NCBI RefSeq assembly: GCF_038069765.1
Contig: NZ_JBBPFS010000001.1
Span: 434,001 to 498,000 of the forward strand
Length of the DNA: 64,000 nucleotides
Direction of reading: 5' to 3'
DNA from: Arthrobacter_B sp038069765
GTDB lineage: Bacteria > Actinomycetota > Actinomycetes > Actinomycetales > Micrococcaceae
Shown piece by piece: positions 1-8,547 of the stretch (position 1 is its first letter; each line of letters begins with the position of its first letter). The position numbers and the translations under genes are program-made. The notes beneath the pieces were generated by a model that was given only the letters and a program-made list of their open reading frames with translations, did not search any database and was not told the DNA's origin.

Positions 1-1
1 G

Positions 2-250
2 TTCCTGACCGAGTTCTACTTCGGAGATTTCTACACCCGCGGCGGGCTGTCCCCCGCACAGCGGGAACTGCTCGCGCTCTGCGCTTTTGCTTCGATCGGT
101 GACACGGCGGCCCAGCTCGGTCCGCACGGCCGGGCCTGCCTGCAGCTCGGCCATTCGAAGACGGTCATCATTGCCGCGCTGGTCCAGTGCTTTCCCTACG
201 TGGGATTTCCCCGTGCTGCCGCCGCCGTCCGTGTCGTCAAAGACCTCTAG
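2..250 (+). CDS. Carboxymuconolactone decarboxylase family protein, C-terminal part
   Basis: The reading frame is open from the window edge to a TAG at 248-250, giving the last 82 residues of a protein whose start lies outside the window. The segment RELLALCAFASIGD followed by a helical stretch and LVQCFPYVGFPRA is typical of the AhpD/carboxymuconolactone decarboxylase fold. These are small all-helical proteins, often peroxidase-like or ring-cleavage decarboxylases. The usual CxxC pair is not in the visible part. The F420-type oxidoreductase on the opposite strand ends eight bases away, so the two genes converge. The family call is fairly sure; the substrate is unknown. Confidence 0.75.
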   Translation, partial: FLTEFYFGDFYTRGGLSPAQRELLALCAFASIGDTAAQLGPHGRACLQLGHSKTVIIAALVQCFPYVGFPRAAAAVRVVKDL

Positions 251-257
251 CCCGAGG

Positions 258-974
258 TCAGAACCGGCGCTCGGCGATGTTGACCCGGGTGGCCTCGTCC
301 AGCGCGGACTGAATCTGCGCGGCCGGTGTCGGACCGGGTTTGGCGTCCATCATTTGCTCTTCGGAAACCGCCGGATCCTCAAAGTAGATCCGTCCGTACG
401 CAGCAGTATCAGGCTCAAACCGCCAGCTCTCGGCGAGGGGACCGGCGTCGACCGTGTCAAAGCCCAGCCGGTCAATGACGGCTGCCGCCTCGGCCTTGGC
501 CTGCTCGTCGTCGGCGGCGATGGGCAGCGCGGAGCGGTCGCCGGCGCCGGCGGGGCGGGCGAGCAGCGGGATGTGCGCGGCGATGATGTTGTTGAAAGCC
601 TTGACGAGGCGCGCTCCGGGAAGCTGGTCCTGCACCATTTCACTGGTCGTCACGGTGTTGCTGATGAGTTCGTCAATGCTTCCGTCCCGGGAGGGATAGT
701 AGTTGCTCGTGTCCAGCACCACCTTGCCGCGCAGCAGCCCGTCCGGCAGGTCCTTCACCGCCTTCAGCGGAATTGAGAGTACGACGGCGTCGCCCTGTTG
801 GGCTGCCTCTTCCACCGTCCCTGCCCGGGCCAGGGGGCCGAGCTCGGCGACGAGGTCCTGCAGCGTCTCGGGCCCCCTCGAGTTCGCAATGACCACGTTC
901 AAGTCTGCTGCGACCGCGAGCCGCGCGACGGCTGAGCCGATGTTTCCGCTCCCGATGATTCCCAGTGTCGGCAT
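258..974 (-). CDS. NADPH-dependent F420 reductase-like oxidoreductase
   Basis: The 238-residue protein opens with a Rossmann nucleotide-binding motif (GIIGSGNIGSAVAR, about residues 5-18). It continues with a typical F420_oxidored/NADP-oxidoreductase core, including VVLSIPLKAV and LVKAFNNI. Members move hydride between NADPH and a flavin-type cofactor or small substrate in the cytosol. The ATG at 972-974 is preferred because a GAAAGGGA Shine-Dalgarno-like stretch precedes it at good spacing. The open frame continues upstream to 1235, but that part does not look like this family. The partner substrate cannot be read from the sequence. Confidence 0.85.
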   Translation of the reverse strand: MPTLGIIGSGNIGSAVARLAVAADLNVVIANSRGPETLQDLVAELGPLARAGTVEEAAQQGDAVVLSIPLKAVKDLPDGLLRGKVVLDTSNYYPSRDGSIDELISNTVTTSEMVQDQLPGARLVKAFNNIIAAHIPLLARPAGAGDRSALPIAADDEQAKAEAAAVIDRLGFDTVDAGPLAESWRFEPDTAAYGRIYFEDPAVSEEQMMDAKPGPTPAAQIQSALDEATRVNIAERRF

Positions 975-1068
975 AACGTATCCCTTTCGGTGGTTTTCGC
1001 TGTGTGGGTGCAAGCAATTCCCGGTGTGGGGAAATTCCTCAGGACGCACTCGGATCGGCCCGGATCGG

Positions 1069-1308
1069 TCAGTGCCGCACGGGATAGCGCAGGTGAAGCA
1101 CCCGGTTGCCCCGCAGCACCACGTCGGGGTCCTCCAGCAGATGCTGTGCGTGGGCCGACCCGAAGAAGCCCTTGCCGGAGCCGAACACGACGGGTGCGAC
1201 GTCCATGCACACCTCATCGACCAGGCCAACGGCAATCACGTGGCCGCCGACATCGAGCCGTACAGAACTACCTTGCCCGTGGGTGCTCCTCTGCTTAGTG
1301 GTGCCCAC
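1069..1308 (-). pseudogene. Truncated dihydrofolate reductase family (RibD C-terminal) protein
   Basis: The last roughly 60 residues match the C-terminus of actinobacterial dihydrofolate-reductase-like RibD_C proteins: a GGHVIAVGLVDEV segment, VVFGSGKGFFG, and an ending like NRVLHLRYPVR. A whole family member is about 190 residues. Here the frame opens only about 20 residues before the conserved part, and those residues do not resemble the family. The N-terminal two thirds, with the NADPH-binding region, are missing. I read it as a 5'-deleted remnant. It lies between the oxidoreductase and the LysM lipoprotein, both of which look intact. Confidence 0.7.
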
Positions 1309-1423
1309 AGACTAGAGTTTCGCGGGCCGACAGGCCACGGTCATCAGCAGAAGTGCGACGGATCCCGAACCGCTCGCCGGGACAAGCTGGGCTATGCTCT
1401 GCTCAGACTTGACGGAGACTGCT

Positions 1424-1438
1424 CCCGGTATCACCGGG
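1424..1438. promoter_or_regulatory. Short inverted repeat before the LysM lipoprotein gene
   Basis: CCCGGT and ACCGGG flank the three bases ATC, a perfect 6-bp inverted repeat ending 11 bases before the lipoprotein ATG. It could be an operator or a small hairpin covering the ribosome binding region. Such short GC-rich repeats also arise by chance in this genome. Confidence 0.25.
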
Positions 1439-1449
1439 CCAAATGGGGG

Positions 1450-2538
1450 ATGCTCGTGCTGAGAATCGTTGGTGCTTCAACAACTCGCCGGGCCGGCCGG
1501 TGGCCTGCGGCCGCGTGCCTCGTTCTGCTCTCAACCGCGCTGGCCGGCTGCACTTCCGAAGCCCTGCCCTCGTCAGCCCCGTTGCTTGCAACGACGACGC
1601 CGACCGCGGTGACGCCAACGGCTTCGACGGCGCCAACGTCGCCACCTAGCCCCACGGCAAAACCGTCAGTGAGCGGGGAGACGATCATCGACTCGTTCGG
1701 CAACGCGGACTACTACATCACCGTTGCGGACGACGCCCTGGCCCTGGTGGCCGAGGCTTACGGGTTTTCCGAGGCCAAGCTCGCCGGCTTCAACGGACTG
1801 CAGCCCGGTGCGGTCCTCGCTCCCGGCACCAAGCTCCGGCTGATGCCGGAGGGGCCGGGGATAGGCGCCTCTGGTGCGGCCGTAGTTGACACGGCCGGCA
1901 TCCCGACGAGTTACACCATCGAGCACGACGACACACTGGCCGGCATTACCTACCGGTTCAACGTCACGGCGGATCAGCTGGCGGAGGCCAACAAGGTGCC
2001 GTTCGTGCAGGAACAGGGCAACGTTTACTTCGTTCGTGAAGGGCGCACCATCCAGCTGCAGAAAAATCCGGTAGACAGCAGGTCCGGCACCGGGCAGGCA
2101 GTGGAGAACTCATGGGGTACAACGGTTTTCTACACCACGGTCGACGGCGACTCCTTCGACAGCCTGGGCTACCAGTTCCGCGTCGGAACAGCGGAAATCC
2201 TGCAGTACAACCCCTCGCTCGTCGAAACGGAACCAATTCCCGCCGGAACTAAACTGCGGATGACCGCGGCGGACCTGCCCGTTGAAGGTGCCCGTGGCAC
2301 GTACACTGCCGACGCCAACGGAATCCCGCTGACATACACGACCGTTGCCGGAGACACCGAAGTTCAGGTTGCTGCCCGGTTCGGCGTCACCATGCTCTCC
2401 GACGCCAACGGCCCCACCTCCGGCGGGGGCGGCGTCTGGTACCAATACACCCACGTTCCCAGCGGCGAGCTGGCCGCCGGGCAGACCATCAGCGTTTCGC
2501 TGGACCAGCCGATCAACATGCCAGGCCTCGACTCATGA
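1450..2538 (+). CDS. LysM-domain lipoprotein
   Basis: The protein has a positively charged N-terminus, a hydrophobic stretch and a lipobox LAGC near residue 35, so it should be exported and lipid-anchored. A Ser/Thr/Pro-rich linker follows. Then come four LysM-like repeats of about 45-50 residues spaced by linkers, recognisable by phrases such as YYITVADDALALVAEAYGF, YTIEHDDTLAGITYRFNV and YTTVAGDTEVQVAARFGV. LysM modules bind N-acetylglucosamine chains, so a peptidoglycan-binding surface role is likely; no catalytic domain is seen. The start could also be the GTG at 1456, which has a better-spaced GGGGGA. The stop overlaps the next gene by an ATGA. Confidence 0.85.
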   Translation: MLVLRIVGASTTRRAGRWPAAACLVLLSTALAGCTSEALPSSAPLLATTTPTAVTPTASTAPTSPPSPTAKPSVSGETIIDSFGNADYYITVADDALALVAEAYGFSEAKLAGFNGLQPGAVLAPGTKLRLMPEGPGIGASGAAVVDTAGIPTSYTIEHDDTLAGITYRFNVTADQLAEANKVPFVQEQGNVYFVREGRTIQLQKNPVDSRSGTGQAVENSWGTTVFYTTVDGDSFDSLGYQFRVGTAEILQYNPSLVETEPIPAGTKLRMTAADLPVEGARGTYTADANGIPLTYTTVAGDTEVQVAARFGVTMLSDANGPTSGGGGVWYQYTHVPSGELAAGQTISVSLDQPINMPGLDS

Positions 2539-2948
2539 CCGAATTCCCCGAACTGCTGCACACCGTCCTGGACACCACGGATGTCCGGGGACTGGCGGAG
2601 TTTTACCGCGGGCTTCTCGGGCTCCAGTACCGGCCGGGGGATGAACCTGCGGCCTCGGGGGAGCCGGACCACGTCGACTGGCTGGTCCTCACCGATGCGC
2701 GGGGCCGTGCCAAGCTGGCTTTCCAGTTGGTGGAGCGTCTGGAGCGGACAACTTGGCCGTCGCCCGATGTGCCGATGCAGATGCACCTTGACCTCACCGT
2801 TCCGGACCGGGAAGCCCTGGAGCACCAGCATTCCAGGGCACTGGAACTGGGCGCGGAACTGCTCTTTGACCGAACGGACGACCCGGATGAGCCGTTGTAC
2901 GTGTACGCCGATCCGTCCGGCCATCCGTTCTGCATTTTCGTGGCTTGA
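2535..2948 (+). CDS. VOC (glyoxalase/bleomycin-resistance) family protein
   Basis: The 137-residue protein has the beta-alpha-beta-beta-beta pattern of the vicinal oxygen chelate fold. It opens with LLHTVLDTTDVRGLAEFYRG and later shows MQMHLDLTV and an ending DPSGHPFCIFVA, typical of single-copy VOC proteins in actinobacteria. Members bind a metal and act on small molecules or bind antibiotics; no substrate is evident here. The ATG overlaps the TGA of the LysM gene (ATGA), so the two are probably co-transcribed. Downstream the sequence runs directly into the broken DUF3375 remnant on the other strand. Confidence 0.85.
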   Translation: MTEFPELLHTVLDTTDVRGLAEFYRGLLGLQYRPGDEPAASGEPDHVDWLVLTDARGRAKLAFQLVERLERTTWPSPDVPMQMHLDLTVPDREALEHQHSRALELGAELLFDRTDDPDEPLYVYADPSGHPFCIFVA

Positions 2949-2977
2949 TCCGGTCCCACCCTTCCGATCGTTGCAGG

Positions 2978-3510
2978 TACAGCGTTGCGGAGGTGGGCCT
3001 GCTGGTCGGCGTCGTTCAGGAACGCGGTGAAGCCTTCGTAGGTCCGGCCTTCGGCGGTGCTGCGCAGCTTTTTGTCCGCTTCGAGGATTTCGACCATGGT
3101 CCCTTGGCAGCGTTGGATTCCACCATTTCCTGGCGGAGGTTGTGCAGCATCTTTTCCAAGCCGTCGCGCATGCGTTTGAGGTCGGCCGGGAGGCCGGCGG
3201 CCAGGTCTAGGATGTCGCAGGCGGCTTCGACGGCGCTGTCTCCCGGCAGCGGCGGGGGAGCCTCTCCGGTTTCCAGGGCGGGATCATGTCCTCGCGCCGG
3301 GCGATCTCTTCCTTGCCGGGCGATCTCTTCCTTAAGGACGGCGATGCGGGCAGCCGGGTCGGGGTTGGATTCGTGGGCGAGGGTGTCCACGCTGGACGGC
3401 AGGGTGTTCAGCCGGGAGGAGTTCAGGCTGGTCGTGTCGCCGGCGAAACCGTCCAAGTAGGAGACGAACCGGACGGTGGGTTCGGTGAGTTGGTAGACGA
3501 AGCGCCCGTC
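2978..3510 (-). pseudogene. Broken DUF3375 (Wadjet JetA-like) gene remnant
   Basis: Two minus-strand frames carry consecutive pieces of one protein. The first holds YLDGFAGDTTSLNSSRLNTL, then SNPDPAARIAVLKEEIARQ and GLEKMLHNLRQEMVESNAAKG. The second continues with VEILEADKKLRSTAEGRTYEG and ends near DADQQAHLRNAV. The join near 3100 is a frameshift with loss of a few residues. Beyond 2978 the match stops at the VOC gene, and upstream of about 3510 it fades. The ESRL/NPDPAARIA/coiled-coil pattern fits DUF3375, the JetA component of type I Wadjet anti-plasmid systems. No JetB, JetC or JetD is present, so this is a non-functional relic. Confidence 0.6.
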
Positions 3511-3614
3511 GGCGCGGGGACGGGCTTGCCGGTCCAGTCTTCGCGCAGGCTCTGCCCGTCGATCTTGAACTGGTTCAGGAAGCGTCCGGGGAGTGGAAAC
3601 CGCTGCAGTTCCGG

Positions 3615-4011
3615 CTAGCGGGCTACGGTCTTTTCCGTGACGGACATGCTGCGCTTTTCGACCGGAACGAAGGGGTAAAACAGGGCTGGAATTGCAACGG
3701 CGCTGAAACCATCCTTCATGAAGTAGTTACCCTGGACGAGATCCAAACCGATGAGTTCGTGTACGAGCTGGAAATCCTGGCACTTCGGCTTTTCAAGCGG
3801 TGCAGGAGATGATCGCGCGGTCGATATCTTCGACTGTGACGTTCTCGAGTACGAGTCGCCATATAGCGATGGCCTCTCGGGTGACATCTATGTAGTTGCG
3901 TGGGCGGGCTATGACTTCGAGAGTTAGGTGGCTAAATCCACCCAACCCTTGCTGCACATTAGATCGCCACTTATCCCTCACGGCCTGACGTAGACATGCG
4001 GACAATGGCAA
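3615..4011 (-). pseudogene. Unidentified protein fragments in two overlapping frames
   Basis: Two minus-strand frames look coding in composition but are short and overlap out of register. One spans 3793-4011 and contains FSHLTLEVIARPRNYIDV and AIWRLVLENVTVEDIDRAI. The other, ending at 3615, contains FQLVHELIGLDLVQGNYFMK. Read in series they could be one frameshifted gene. I do not recognise the family. The position next to the DUF3375 relic suggests another decayed accessory gene. The 190 bases between here and the next gene show nothing clear. Confidence 0.3.
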
Positions 4012-4203
4012 CGTCTACGAGCAAGAAAACTTGCTGATACGTGATCGATCAGCAGGAGCCGTTCTGTCCCAGCAGGGGTCGTTGCTTTTCTTCTGGAAAG
4101 TGACAGGGAAGCCTCAGCCTAGAGGGCCTATGACCGTCAGTCCCCACCGGTAGGCTTTAGATCAAAGCAAACGTCCCACTCAACGTTAGGTATCGCCGAC
4201 TAC

Positions 4204-5154
4204 ATGGTCGATCTGGAAGCCGCAATGAAGTCTCCATCCAAGCTCCGGCAGCTGCATCTCCTCGGCGAAGTCTACCGCTTGTCTAAAGCCTGGAACCGTC
4301 GGCAGGTACCCACAGCAGGCCTCTACAACGAGGGACATCAGTGGGGGATTGACGTTTCCGCTCTCCGCAGCGACCTCAATGCGCTGATGGGCTTTGGATG
4401 GATTTACTTCGAAGCAAGCCCTGGTGGCGTGGATGAGATCCTGATCAAGCAAGAGGGAATCGACGTTGCCTTGGAGTACCAGAAGAGGCGCAGCAATCCC
4501 CGCCAGCGGTCAAGCGCTCTAAAGACTGCACTCCTCAACTGGCTGTACGATCAGTACCTGGCCGGGGAGGACCCGAAGGATTTGGCCTCCTTCACGGCCG
4601 AGCCCGGGGGCAGCTTCCTGGGCCTTGCTTATAGCGACGAAGAGATCACGCGTACGGCCAAGTGGTTGAAAGACAGGGGCTACATTCAGGCCTGGATGCC
4701 GATAAACGGCAAAGTCATGTCACCCCGAGTCACGGCCAGGGGCATTCACCTCGTCGAACTGGCGGAATCGGCCGGCTCAGCTGCAAAGCCCGAAGGAATG
4801 ATTGTGAACAACAACTTTAATATCCGTGACTCTCACTCGATGAACTTTGCCGTCAACAGTCCTGACGCGGTGCAAAGCAACACCCTGACTGCCGAGCAAA
4901 TTGGTCAGGCTCGCAAGGTCGGCTCATTCCTGCGGGACATCAAGCCGGCCCTTGGGTTACCAGCAGAGCGCCAAGAAGAGGCCGACGTCGTAATTGTGGA
5001 GCTGGAGCAAGAGACTGCTTCTCCGGAGCCTTCCCCAGGAAAGCTCAAGGCACTGCTTTATAAGGTACTTGATGTAGTGGCCGTTGGAACTGCTGAGAGC
5101 GCCGTGGAGGTCGTTAGTTCAATGGCGCAGTCTGCTATAGAGGGTCTGGGCTAA
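4204..5154 (+). CDS. Unknown protein, winged-helix-like N-terminus and helical C-terminus
   Basis: Family not recognised. The protein has at most 316 residues. The ATG at 4225 has a better Shine-Dalgarno (GGAAG at 4215-4219) than the ATG at 4204 and may be the true start. The first 190 residues are mixed alpha/beta and contain two stretches that read like winged-helix modules (about 10-75 and 100-195, the latter with YSDEEITRTAKWLKDRGYIQ). An Asn-rich linker follows (VNNNFNIRDSHSMNFAVN), then a helical tail ending in small hydrophobic residues. Such linkers occur in some AbiTii-like and effector-associated proteins, but this is only a resemblance. It ends eight bases from the convergent gene. 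GC content is below that of the neighbours. Confidence 0.6.
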   Translation: MVDLEAAMKSPSKLRQLHLLGEVYRLSKAWNRRQVPTAGLYNEGHQWGIDVSALRSDLNALMGFGWIYFEASPGGVDEILIKQEGIDVALEYQKRRSNPRQRSSALKTALLNWLYDQYLAGEDPKDLASFTAEPGGSFLGLAYSDEEITRTAKWLKDRGYIQAWMPINGKVMSPRVTARGIHLVELAESAGSAAKPEGMIVNNNFNIRDSHSMNFAVNSPDAVQSNTLTAEQIGQARKVGSFLRDIKPALGLPAERQEEADVVIVELEQETASPEPSPGKLKALLYKVLDVVAVGTAESAVEVVSSMAQSAIEGLG

Positions 5155-5162
5155 GGGCTAGG

Positions 5163-5954
5163 TTACTCCTCCCAGAGAGGATCCTTGATCTCTCCACCAT
5201 CTGGGTCGTCAGCAATCTTATCCACCAGTCGACGCACGGGGGCATCTGACTTTTTGTATGCATCCAGTGCTCCAAGGCCTGCAGCCGAAAGAATGGCAGG
5301 AATCCAGGGGTTTATGGGTGTGACCCCGAGGATGAGGCAAAATGCGCTGGTGAAGATGAGCACTCGAATAAAGGTGACGATCTTCTCGCGGTCTTCTTGA
5401 TTGACGGTGGCTTGAACGATCGGCAGATGGTCGATGCTGTCTGCCAGTTCGGGCTGATTTTCGAAGAACTCTTGTACCGTCTGCTCTACGTGAGCAGCCT
5501 CAACCTCATTTTCGAGCTCCGTGGCGTGAGCCAGAAGATCGCTAAAGAATCGGTCGTCGAAGGTGCTCTTGCTGACTGCGGACAGCAGGTCGTCCCAACC
5601 GGGCGGCAGTCCAATGGACTCGGGCGACAGAGCCTTCATTGCAGACTGTATGCCATCCAGATCAACCAGCAGCCGTTTTTGATTCTCAACCAGCTTGAAC
5701 GTGCTATCAAAGGCTTTGAGCATCGGATCGGCGTTGACTGCTGCTGCTATCGTCACCATTTGCCGAGCAGGCTCTAGTTGCTTCTCCGTTGCTGCAATCA
5801 GAGCAGCATGCTGCTCCGAGAACTTAGTAGCAGCGTTGATGCTTGCCACCATGTTTTTGTAGCCAGGAGAGTCTAAGACACGGCTGCTGTCGAATGGGAC
5901 ATTGAACTTGATGACGTTCTCGCTGCCAGGCTTCGATGATCGGTTGGTGCTCAC
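5163..5954 (-). CDS. Unknown coiled-coil membrane protein
   Basis: Family not recognised. I start it at the GTG at 5952-5954, giving 263 residues, because the upstream part of the open frame is Pro/Arg-rich and looks non-coding. The first 180 residues are helical and acidic with heptad-like stretches. Two adjacent hydrophobic segments follow (VTFIRVLIFTSAFCLILGV and PWIPAILSAAGLGAL, about residues 200-240), then a charged tail ending DPLWEE. It is probably a membrane-anchored protein with a large cytosolic helical domain. It converges on the winged-helix-like gene with only eight bases between stops, and both are less GC-rich than the flanks. That suggests they arrived as a unit. Confidence 0.55.
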   Translation of the reverse strand: MSTNRSSKPGSENVIKFNVPFDSSRVLDSPGYKNMVASINAATKFSEQHAALIAATEKQLEPARQMVTIAAAVNADPMLKAFDSTFKLVENQKRLLVDLDGIQSAMKALSPESIGLPPGWDDLLSAVSKSTFDDRFFSDLLAHATELENEVEAAHVEQTVQEFFENQPELADSIDHLPIVQATVNQEDREKIVTFIRVLIFTSAFCLILGVTPINPWIPAILSAAGLGALDAYKKSDAPVRRLVDKIADDPDGGEIKDPLWEE

Positions 5955-6167
5955 AGGGAAACGATACCGGTTACGTCCGACACCCCGAGGCAACAAAAGC
6001 CGAGGCAGTCCCAACAGTGGCCCGGGAAACGCCGGTGTCCCATCGCTCGGAGCCGGAAAATGTCCGGCGAGCGCAACCGGTCGGGACGCCACCGCCACAC
6101 CTCTGGCACTACCCGATCCAGCCGCCTAGACTGACGGCCATCTGAGCGCGCCGACCTGAGGAGCAGC

Positions 6168-7886
6168 ATGGCCACGATCGCCGAGACCGTCGTCCACAAC
6201 CTCGCCGCCAACGGGATCCAGCGGATCTGGGGTGTTCCCGGCGACTCCCTGAACGCGGTGACCGAGGCCATCCGCCAGGAGAAGGGCATGGAATGGATGC
6301 TCACCCGGCACGAGGAGGAGGCCGCGTTCGCCGCCGCCGGGGAGGCGGCGCTGACGGGCGAGCTCGCGGTGTGCGCGGGCAGCTGCGGCCCCGGCAACAT
6401 GCACCTCATCAACGGGCTCTACGACGCGCACCGAAGCCGGGTTCCCGTGCTCGCGATCGCCTCACACATACCAACCGACGAGATCGGCAGCCAGTACTTC
6501 CAGGAGACCCGGCCCACGGAGTTGTTCCGTGACTGCACTGTCTTCTGCGAGATGGTGCTGAGCCCTGAGCAGATGCCGCGGCTGCTGGAGATCGCCATGC
6601 GGACTGCCATCGAAAAGCGGGGCGTCGCCGTCCTCGTGATGGCGGGCGACGCCGCGCTGGAGGATGCCGTGGACGAGCGCGTTTTCACGGTCCGCCGTAC
6701 TGACCCCGTCACTGTGCCCTCGCCGTCGGAGCTGCAGGAGGCAGCCGCCACGCTGAACTCCTGCGGGAACGTGACGATCCTGGCGGGCGCCGGCGTTGAG
6801 GGGGCACGCGACGAGGTCCTCGCCCTGGCCGACGCGCTGGGTGCGCCGATTGTGCATGCCCTCCGCGGCAAGGAATTCATCGAGTACGACAACGCGTTCG
6901 ATGTCGGCATGACCGGGCTCCTGGGCTTCGCGTCCGGTTACCGGGCGATGGAGGACTGCGACGCGCTGCTGATGCTCGGCACCGACTTCCCGTACCAGCA
7001 GTTCTACCCGAAGCACGCGAAGATCCTGCAGGTCGATATCCGGGGCGAGCAGCTCGGCCGCCGCGTGCCGCTCACCCAGGGCCTGGTCGGCGGGGTGCGC
7101 GAGACGGCGTCGGCGCTGGTGCCGCTGCTCGAGCGCAAGTCGAACCGCACCCACCTGGAGAAGTCGCTGGACCACTACCGCCGCACCCGGCGGCAGCTCG
7201 ACGACCTGGAGAAGCAGGGCCCGGGGACCATCCATCCGCAGCACCTCACCCACCTGATCGACGAGCTCGCGGAGGACGACGCGGTCTTCCTGCCCGACGT
7301 CGGCACCCCGGTCATCTGGGCGTGCCGGCACCTGCACATCGGCGCGCGGCGGCGCCTGATCGGCTCCTTCTGGCACGGCACCATGGCGGCGGCCACCCCG
7401 CTCGGCCTGGGCGCCCAGGCTGTGGACCGGAACCGGCAGGTGGTGGTCCTGGCCGGTGACGGCGGCCTCGCGATGATGCTCGGCGAGCTGCTGACGGCGG
7501 TACAGCACAAGCTGCCGATCAAGATCGTGGTGTTCGACAACGCGGCGCTGAGCTTCGTGGAGGTGGAGATGAAGGCGGCAGGCCTCGTCAATTTCGGCAC
7601 CGGGCTCGAGAACCCGGACTTCGGAGCGGTGGCGCAGGCGGTGGGGATGCACGGCGAGAGCGTGAGCCGCCCGGAGGACCTCGAGGATGCCCTGCGCCGT
7701 GCGTTCGCATACGACGGCCCGGCGCTTGTCTCCGTCGCGGTGGAGCGGCAGGAGCTCTCCATCCCGCCGAAGATCGACGCGAAGCAGGCCACGGGTTTCG
7801 CGGTCTACGCGCTGCGCACGGTGCTCGCCGGCAACGGCCGCGAGCTCATCGATCTCGCAAAGGCCAACGCGCGCCAGCTGCTCTGA
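6168..7886 (+). CDS. poxB: Pyruvate dehydrogenase (quinone)/pyruvate oxidase, thiamine-diphosphate enzyme
   Basis: The 572-residue protein has the full three-domain layout of thiamine-diphosphate oxidases. The N-terminal Pyr domain has IWGVPGDSLNAV and the cofactor-activating Glu in RHEEEAAF near residue 50. A central domain follows, and the C-terminal PP domain carries the GDGG...N motif (VVLAGDGGLAMMLGEL). The length and the phrases FWHGTMAAATPLG and SFVEVEMKAAG fit PoxB, which oxidatively decarboxylates pyruvate to acetate and CO2 and passes electrons to membrane quinone. A GAGGAGC Shine-Dalgarno precedes the ATG. It stands alone on its strand between the unknown convergent pair and the accessory ATPase region. 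Confidence 0.92.
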   Translation: MATIAETVVHNLAANGIQRIWGVPGDSLNAVTEAIRQEKGMEWMLTRHEEEAAFAAAGEAALTGELAVCAGSCGPGNMHLINGLYDAHRSRVPVLAIASHIPTDEIGSQYFQETRPTELFRDCTVFCEMVLSPEQMPRLLEIAMRTAIEKRGVAVLVMAGDAALEDAVDERVFTVRRTDPVTVPSPSELQEAAATLNSCGNVTILAGAGVEGARDEVLALADALGAPIVHALRGKEFIEYDNAFDVGMTGLLGFASGYRAMEDCDALLMLGTDFPYQQFYPKHAKILQVDIRGEQLGRRVPLTQGLVGGVRETASALVPLLERKSNRTHLEKSLDHYRRTRRQLDDLEKQGPGTIHPQHLTHLIDELAEDDAVFLPDVGTPVIWACRHLHIGARRRLIGSFWHGTMAAATPLGLGAQAVDRNRQVVVLAGDGGLAMMLGELLTAVQHKLPIKIVVFDNAALSFVEVEMKAAGLVNFGTGLENPDFGAVAQAVGMHGESVSRPEDLEDALRRAFAYDGPALVSVAVERQELSIPPKIDAKQATGFAVYALRTVLAGNGRELIDLAKANARQLL

Positions 7887-8123
7887 CGGGCGGAGCGTAG
7901 GACCTGTTTGAGCTGATGTGGTCTTTCGTCGCACGGGGAACGCAGGGCATCGGAATACTCTGGGCAACTCATGCCCACTGTGAACAGCGGCCCATGACCT
8001 TCGCCGGCTCCCAAAGCGGTTCCTCCGGCTACCACTTCGTAGAAGTCGAGGACTAGGAATCTGGGACCCTCTCGGCACCCGACCGTGGAAGGTCCTCTCC
8101 GACGTGATAAGCAACCCGCATCT
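7887..8123. other. Gap after poxB with no supportable gene
   Basis: About 240 bases separate poxB from the next possible ORF. A short plus-strand open stretch ends with a TAG at 8054-8056 (tail GYHFVEVED) but has no recognisable family or convincing start. No terminator-like hairpin stands out. It may be the debris of a lost gene, since broken genes lie on both sides. Confidence 0.3.
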
Positions 8124-8441
8124 TCACGGTGCGCCCTCAAAAACGGTAGCCGTGAAACAGCCCGGGCCCAGGGGCATACCGGAAATCCCGTTGATGGGAT
8201 CTACCTGCACACCTTCGGGCAACTTTCCAGCCTCATGAACCATTATTCGTACTGCGTCTGCTTCCTCTGTGGCGGTCATTGCAAGGCCATTCGAGGGTGG
8301 CGTAAGAAGGTCAACGATAAAGTAGTAAACCAGTCCGATCGTGCACAGTATTGCCGATGGGAGAAACTCGGGGAAGAACGGAGTCTGCCAAAGGGATTCC
8401 GCCCAAATATTGCTGGGCCTCAACGTGTTCGGCTGCAACAC
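8124..8441 (-). CDS. Possible small protein with one membrane segment
   Basis: A 105-residue minus-strand frame contains a hydrophobic stretch (SAILCTIGLVYYFIVDLL) and then a plausible soluble tail with EEADAVRIMVHEAGKL. Composition is compatible with a coding gene, but no family is recognised and no strong ribosome binding site was found. Its 5' end overlaps the GNAT remnant on the other strand. A shorter start at the internal Met near residue 55 is possible. This could equally be a chance open frame in a decayed region. Confidence 0.3.
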   Translation of the reverse strand: MLQPNTLRPSNIWAESLWQTPFFPEFLPSAILCTIGLVYYFIVDLLTPPSNGLAMTATEEADAVRIMVHEAGKLPEGVQVDPINGISGMPLGPGCFTATVFEGAP

Positions 8442-8508
8442 CGTGGCCCGTGACCTGTATGAGTCCCTGGGACATGAGACCGTCGCCGCGCAAATGCGAA
8501 AGCCGGTA
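8410..8508 (+). pseudogene. C-terminal remnant of a GNAT acetyltransferase
   Basis: The 33 residues up to a TAG-ending or chimeric tail read GLNVFGCNTVARDLYESLG followed by HETVAAQMRKPV. This is the classical last helix and strand of a Gcn5-related N-acetyltransferase (LNVFgxNxxAixLYxxLGFe). The acetyl-CoA binding motif and the rest of the domain, about 120 residues, are absent upstream. The fragment is therefore a truncated relic, consistent with rearrangement in this stretch. Confidence 0.65.
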
Positions 8509-8547
8509 GGGATCAGCCGATGTCAAGCAATAAACACATTGCTCGGG

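Noticed and set aside
2978..5954. Intact Wadjet or other multi-gene defence system
   Set aside because: Only a fragment of the JetA-like gene is present and it is frameshifted. The neighbouring unknown proteins do not resemble JetB, JetC or JetD.
6462..8114. 550-codon open frame antisense to poxB
   Set aside because: It is an out-of-frame mirror of a clear enzyme gene, rich in Arg, Gly and His, without any domain. High GC alone keeps such frames open.
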